Below are positions 59,533-64,000 of a stretch of 64,000 nucleotides of DNA, one piece after another. Below the pieces are notes generated by a model. It did not search any database and had not been told where the DNA came from. It was given only the letters and a program-made list of their open reading frames with translations. Every line of letters starts with the position of its first letter. Position 1 is the first letter of the stretch. Source of the stretch: CAYQIM01 sp964417555 (GTDB lineage: Bacteria > Pseudomonadota > Gammaproteobacteria > Diplorickettsiales > Diplorickettsiaceae); assembly GCA_964417555.1 (NCBI GenBank), contig CAYQIM010000065.1:62001-126000 (forward strand). Direction: 5' to 3'. A program made the translations under genes and the position numbers.

Positions 59533-59565
59533 CTTAAGAATTTCTTAAGGTTTTAAGCATAAACT
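59533..59565 (+). promoter_or_regulatory. PmrA-box-like repeat before the coiled-coil gene
   Basis: CTTAAG-AATTT-CTTAAG (59533-59549) fits YTTAAK-N5-YTTAAK and lies within a perfect 11-base hairpin (AAACCTTAAGA / TCTTAAGGTTT, 59529-59553). TAAACT (59560-59565), a possible -10, follows ten bases later, and the ATG is 80 bases from the box. The hairpin could instead be a weak terminator. The rest of spacer 59181-59629 shows no gene or repeat I recognise. Confidence 0.45.
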
Positions 59566-59629
59566 TAATTGAGTAGGAATTTATTTCTTATAAGAAAAAA
59601 ATAAAAGTTCATAGAAAAAGGAGCAAAGC

Positions 59630-62600
59630 ATGCCTGCCAACAAAACCTATCAAACAATAATAGAAGGCCTCAATGAATTAAATAATTTTTTCACAAAAAA
59701 CAGCTCCACCTCTCTATCAACTTTACTCTGTAGCCAAGAAAAAATAGATGAAGTCACTACTTGTTTACAAAAAAATGAACGTTTATTAGCCATTGTATCA
59801 AAAACCTTGTCAAACCCTGAAAGTAAATCGGACAATTCTATTCAAATGGAGATCAGTACGTTATTTTCAGGCTCTTCAAAAAATGGTAAACAGTTTAAAA
59901 ATAAGTTAATCAAGGATAAAACTACTTCGCCTGTTAATCAAAACAAAGAACTAGAAAGATTAAAGCAAGTTATTAAAACAAATCCAACTAATGAAGATTA
60001 CGCTAGATATATAAATCTTTGCATATTAAAAGCGATAAACGGCAACAAACTTATTTGTCTATTTAGATATAAAACAATTAAAGATATTATCGAGAAATCT
60101 GGGAAGCCACTCGCAGAAGCCTCCGAAATAGTAACGACGGAAATAAGAAAACTACTCGAGAGTGAAGGACATAATGAAGACACAACGCCTACCTTTTTAA
60201 AATTATTTGACACCGAATGGCCAACAGTAGAAAAAAACCTCAAAAAAGCATTACCCATAGCTCGCCTGCAAGCACGCAGTGCCACCACCATTGCTAATAA
60301 TAACGGTTCAACGCCTACTGCTATCAACGAAACGATAGCACCTATATCTGAAGTTTCAACCCCAAATTCAAGTCAAGCTGAAACTCCAGTTACAAAAATA
60401 GAACCTGTAGCCAGTACTACCACTTATACACCCCTCCCTTCCCTTGCTCGAATTAGCCGGCCCAACGCCGCATTGGAATCTGAAATAGCGCGCTTAGAAG
60501 ATTTAGTTGCGAAAGCCGAAAGTTCTCGTCAATCCCTTGAAGCAAAAATTACTAAGCTTCACACTGAGCTTGAAACCAAAGACCAACGTATAGCCGATTT
60601 AGGCGAAGAACTAACAAAAAGAGAAGCAATCAAAACAACAATAAGCGCACTAAGCAGTGTAACGGATGCCAACAAAAGAGCGAGGGAACTAGAAGAACAA
60701 TTAGAGCGCATAACAACGGCTAAATCGGATGCTGAAACAACGCTTTCTCTGCTACGATCAGAGTATGAAAAACTTAAAAACGAACTAGTAGAATCTAAAT
60801 CCAAAGAAAGAACAGAAAGTGAAATACAGCTAGCGAAACATAACATAGAAGTAGGATCATTAGAAAAAAAAGTTGCCGATTTAAACCAACAACAACTTAA
60901 AGATGCTGAAAAAAATAATGATGCTACCATTCACACGCTAAGAGAAGAACTCCGTCAGAAACAAGAAGAGTTACTTTTACAAAAAGCGGCCCATGATCGC
61001 CAACGAGATAGCTTAGCAGATGATGCTAAAAGAGAAGTTTCTTCCTTAAAAAGGCAAATAAATCAAAAAGAGGAACAACTACTGAAAGCCCGCCTCCTTC
61101 AAGAGGAAGCTCAGGATAAATTAGAAGAACTACAAAGTGAAAAAAATGCACTGAAAGTTACACTTTTAGATCATAAACGTGTAGGAGAAGAGCAAACTTT
61201 ACAAATAGAACAACTAGAAAGAAGCGTAACTTTAGTAAAAGCTGAGCTAGAAAGAGAAAGAACCAAGCCCAACAGTGATTCAGAGACTATTGAAAAATTA
61301 GAAGTTGATCTTAAGCAAAAAAAAGCTGATTTACTTTCTACACAGCAAGAATTACTTAAACTAAAAAGAACCATAGCTGAACAAGATAATTTTTTACAAG
61401 AAAAACAACAAGAGTTAACTGAAGTTAGCTCGAGTTTAAGATCAAAAGATGCTAAAAGCAAAGAATTAGAACAAGAATTTACTGCAATTTTAGAGCAGCT
61501 TCCTTTAGTCATTCAACAAGCAAAATCTGACTTAAAACAACTAAAAAAATGGGCTGCGGAAGAAAATCATCCGCAAAAAAACCATACCTTTTTAACTTCT
61601 CCGGAAGAGATAGAAGCTGAAATAGATCAAAACTCTTCTGCTCAAGAATTGCTTTCCGTACTTAGAAATTTATTAAAAGAAATAAGTGCATATTCTAAAA
61701 AGGTAGCGGAAACCCCAAAAAAACAAGAGTCGGATGAAACTTCATTATTAGAAGCTATAGAAGACAATGAGGCCGAAGAAGCCACAGCTGATCTTGAATA
61801 TGATGATGACTATTCTACACTACATGATCCTTCTTTAGAGCTACTAAACCAGGGAGAAGAGGATTCAACATCGCAAATCTCTGAACTAACTGGTGATTTG
61901 ACATCAGCCTACCTGCAAGCCCTTCGTGCTACAGACAAACTCAACGCAACAGTAGAACAATTAAAAAAAGATAAAGAAGCTATTGAATCTGAACTTCAAG
62001 CAAAAACTGAAGAAACTGAGACACTTGCTCGCCAACTAGCATCTACTAATGAAGAACTCGATACAGCAATAAGCGGAAAAGAAACTGCTGAAACTGAAGT
62101 CAGTAAATTACAACAGGAAATTAATGTTCTAAAACCACAACTTCAGCAAGCGGAAACAAAAGTAGAAGAATTAAAATCATTTCAGAATAAATTTGCAGAT
62201 GCACAGGATCAACTTGATACCGAAAAGGAAACAATACATAGACTTCAAGCAGATAAAGATGACTTAACGTCCAAAATAGCGACTGCTGAACAGCTAGCAG
62301 AAAAAACCAAAGAAGACTTAGGACTTAAAGCAGATGAACTTGCCAACGCGAAACTTACATTACAAACAGAGCAAGAAAAAAATCAACAACTTACCGAAGA
62401 GCTTAGTGTCCAAAAAGAAAAGATAACTCAGCTAGATGGACTTAATGATCAACTTACGATTCAAAACGCTGCCTCCGCTCAAACCCTCGAAGAAAATAGT
62501 GAAGAGCTAAACAGACTGAGAACACAATTGGAGGGTGAAAAGAAAAAATTCGATAGTTTATCTAAGGAAAAATCAGCATCCGATACAGCACTTAGTGCAA

Positions 62601-64000
62601 TTCAAGAAAACTACGCTGCACTTGAATCAGAATCTAAAGAAAAAACTGAGACATTAGCTCGGCTCAATACTGAACTTGATTCACTTAGAGAGCAGTTACA
62701 TGCTCACGAAATTGAAATAGGACAGCTTCGCTCTAAGATCCAAAGCCTAGAAGTAGAAATCAATGAATTTCCCGATATATTAGCGCAAAAAGTTGCTAAG
62801 AAAGAAGAAGAGATTGAAACTTTAAAACAAGCCTATGAAGCAAAAACAAACGAAATAGAGCGCGTTTTACAACAACAAATAGATGAAATCACCTTTCAGA
62901 AAGAAATAGCAGAAAAAACGCTAGAGATTACTCAACAAGAACTAGAATCACTTAACTCAAGAATAGAGGAAACGGCTAGAGAAGCTACAAGCTTACGAAA
63001 ACAAGCCGAGCAATTACCAGCGCTGCAAGAACAATTTGGAGACTTACAACAACAAGTTACCGATACCACGAAACTTGTCGCAGAACTTCAACGTACCAAG
63101 GAAGAAATTGAAAGAGAACGCGATGCCTATAAACTAGAATCAGACAATAACCAACAACGAATAGAGCAATTAACACGCCAACATCAAGCACTTGATGAAC
63201 AAACAAGTCAATTAGTCCTTAAGCACAAAGAAGAACTCGATGCAGTAAAGCGAGAAAAAGAAACTGCTGACGCAACTGCCAGAAAACTCCAACAGAGAAT
63301 TAGTGAATTAGAACCTTTGCAAGAACAACTACGTCTAGAACAAGAAAAAGTAACTCAAAATGAAAAAACCATCAGAGAGCTACAACAACAAGTCGGGAAT
63401 ATTCATCAACTGCGAGAAGATTTACAGCAAGCACAACAAAAGGCACAAACCTCTGAACAAAATGCCAGAACACTTCAACAGAGAATTCGTGAATTAGAAC
63501 CTTTGCAAGAACAATTGCGCCTAGCACAAGAACAAGCAACTGTTTCTGAACAAACCATTCAACAACTTCAGCTAAATGTACAAGAAGCTAACAGGATAGT
63601 TGAAGAAGCAGATAGAAAAGCTGAAGAAGCAACAGAACGTGCTGATCGCTTACAGACTCAATTAAGAGAACAAGAAAGCTATATATCAGCAAGTTCTAAT
63701 GGCGCTCTACCTATAACACCTACTACAATGGGATCTAGTCAGGATTCACAAGGAGTACATATGCTAGAACAAGAACCAGAAATGCCGATGACAAAACCCA
63801 AAACTTTAGACACTTCAACGAGTTCTTTAAGCCTAAGTAGTGAAGATAGCGCAAAAATGCCTCCCTCCCCTTCTACATCTACCTCCGGCTTTGTTAGCGG
63901 AAGCAGGGATGGAAGTGAAAATGGAGACTCCTCAAGATCCGAGGATGATGGTAATGGAAGCCCCGGGGTAGCAACTAATAATAACAATCCAGAGAGTTTT
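59630..64000 (+). CDS. Giant coiled-coil protein, C-terminus beyond window (effector candidate)
   Basis: ATG at 59630 with AAGGAG six bases upstream. The frame stays open to the window edge (1457 residues). Residues 1 to ~215 are mixed helical. A Pro/Thr/Ser linker spans about 220-275. From ~285 to ~1350 the sequence is an almost unbroken Glu/Lys/Gln/Leu-rich coiled coil, broken by an acidic patch near 705-730 (EAIEDNEAEEA, EYDDDYST). A Ser/Pro/Asn-rich low-complexity segment follows. A 26-residue unit (ARKLQQRISELEPLQEQLRL / ARTLQQRIRELEPLQEQLRL) is repeated 62 residues apart. It resembles eukaryotic golgins and tethers in style only. No signal peptide or catalytic motif. Confidence 0.8.
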   Translation, partial: MPANKTYQTIIEGLNELNNFFTKNSSTSLSTLLCSQEKIDEVTTCLQKNERLLAIVSKTLSNPESKSDNSIQMEISTLFSGSSKNGKQFKNKLIKDKTTSPVNQNKELERLKQVIKTNPTNEDYARYINLCILKAINGNKLICLFRYKTIKDIIEKSGKPLAEASEIVTTEIRKLLESEGHNEDTTPTFLKLFDTEWPTVEKNLKKALPIARLQARSATTIANNNGSTPTAINETIAPISEVSTPNSSQAETPVTKIEPVASTTTYTPLPSLARISRPNAALESEIARLEDLVAKAESSRQSLEAKITKLHTELETKDQRIADLGEELTKREAIKTTISALSSVTDANKRARELEEQLERITTAKSDAETTLSLLRSEYEKLKNELVESKSKERTESEIQLAKHNIEVGSLEKKVADLNQQQLKDAEKNNDATIHTLREELRQKQEELLLQKAAHDRQRDSLADDAKREVSSLKRQINQKEEQLLKARLLQEEAQDKLEELQSEKNALKVTLLDHKRVGEEQTLQIEQLERSVTLVKAELERERTKPNSDSETIEKLEVDLKQKKADLLSTQQELLKLKRTIAEQDNFLQEKQQELTEVSSSLRSKDAKSKELEQEFTAILEQLPLVIQQAKSDLKQLKKWAAEENHPQKNHTFLTSPEEIEAEIDQNSSAQELLSVLRNLLKEISAYSKKVAETPKKQESDETSLLEAIEDNEAEEATADLEYDDDYSTLHDPSLELLNQGEEDSTSQISELTGDLTSAYLQALRATDKLNATVEQLKKDKEAIESELQAKTEETETLARQLASTNEELDTAISGKETAETEVSKLQQEINVLKPQLQQAETKVEELKSFQNKFADAQDQLDTEKETIHRLQADKDDLTSKIATAEQLAEKTKEDLGLKADELANAKLTLQTEQEKNQQLTEELSVQKEKITQLDGLNDQLTIQNAASAQTLEENSEELNRLRTQLEGEKKKFDSLSKEKSASDTALSAIQENYAALESESKEKTETLARLNTELDSLREQLHAHEIEIGQLRSKIQSLEVEINEFPDILAQKVAKKEEEIETLKQAYEAKTNEIERVLQQQIDEITFQKEIAEKTLEITQQELESLNSRIEETAREATSLRKQAEQLPALQEQFGDLQQQVTDTTKLVAELQRTKEEIERERDAYKLESDNNQQRIEQLTRQHQALDEQTSQLVLKHKEELDAVKREKETADATARKLQQRISELEPLQEQLRLEQEKVTQNEKTIRELQQQVGNIHQLREDLQQAQQKAQTSEQNARTLQQRIRELEPLQEQLRLAQEQATVSEQTIQQLQLNVQEANRIVEEADRKAEEATERADRLQTQLREQESYISASSNGALPITPTTMGSSQDSQGVHMLEQEPEMPMTKPKTLDTSTSSLSLSSEDSAKMPPSPSTSTSGFVSGSRDGSENGDSSRSEDDGNGSPGVATNNNNPESF

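Overview
The window comes from an AT-rich gammaproteobacterium. The proteins, the intact str-S10-spc-alpha ribosomal super-operon, the long-form S14, the tRNA-Tyr-Gly-Thr-Trp-secE-nusG-rplKAJL-rpoBC arrangement and several eukaryote-directed (effector-like) genes point to an intracellular Legionellales member (Coxiella/Rickettsiella/Diplorickettsia type). This placement is inferred from protein content and gene order; no rRNA gene is present.

Layout. 1-3.5 kb: an unrecognised gene cut by the left edge, plsY, orn, efp, a candidate 29-residue gene with its own strong terminator, then a repeat-rich spacer. 3.5-9.8 kb (minus): initiator tRNA-Met, rimP (frameshifted), nusA, infB, rbfA, truB, the classical initiation/termination factor operon. 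9.8-14 kb: an ankyrin/cysteine-protease-like effector candidate (AnkH/LegA3 type), an unknown gene, asd, prmB with its catalytic core deleted, and an HPt-domain remnant. 14-32.6 kb (minus): rpsL-rpsG-fusA-tuf, then the S10, spc and alpha operons down to rplQ, reading from a near-consensus promoter upstream of rpsL. 32.8-35.8 kb: a 971-residue protein with the SopB/IpgD-type CKSGKDRTG phosphatase loop, sitting between rpoC and rpsL, which are adjacent in related genomes. 36-49.3 kb (minus): rpoC, rpoB, rplL, rplJ, rplA, rplK, nusG, secE and four tRNAs. 49.5-59.2 kb: marC/yhgN, an arginase-ornithine aminotransferase pair, a CPA2 antiporter, pcnB (apparently starting at AUU) overlapping pgi, and a LOG-family protein. 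59.6 kb to the right edge: a coiled-coil protein of more than 1457 residues.

Two themes stand out. (1) Effector-like genes are inserted into a conserved housekeeping backbone. Two of them, the phosphatase and the coiled-coil gene, share a PmrA-box-like YTTAAK-N5-YTTAAK motif 72-80 bases before the start codon, each followed 10 bases later by a possible -10 hexamer. (2) The intergenic spaces are full of palindromic elements. One family has a shared core but two unrelated sets of arms that stay self-complementary. A second short family keeps its inner hairpin while its outer stem sequence differs in every copy. Several copies sit inside ribosomal operons or begin within a gene's stop codon.

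Genome decay is visible in rimP (one-base shift), prmB (loss of about 85 residues including the SAM site) and the HPt remnant. The translation, transcription and tRNA genes are otherwise intact.
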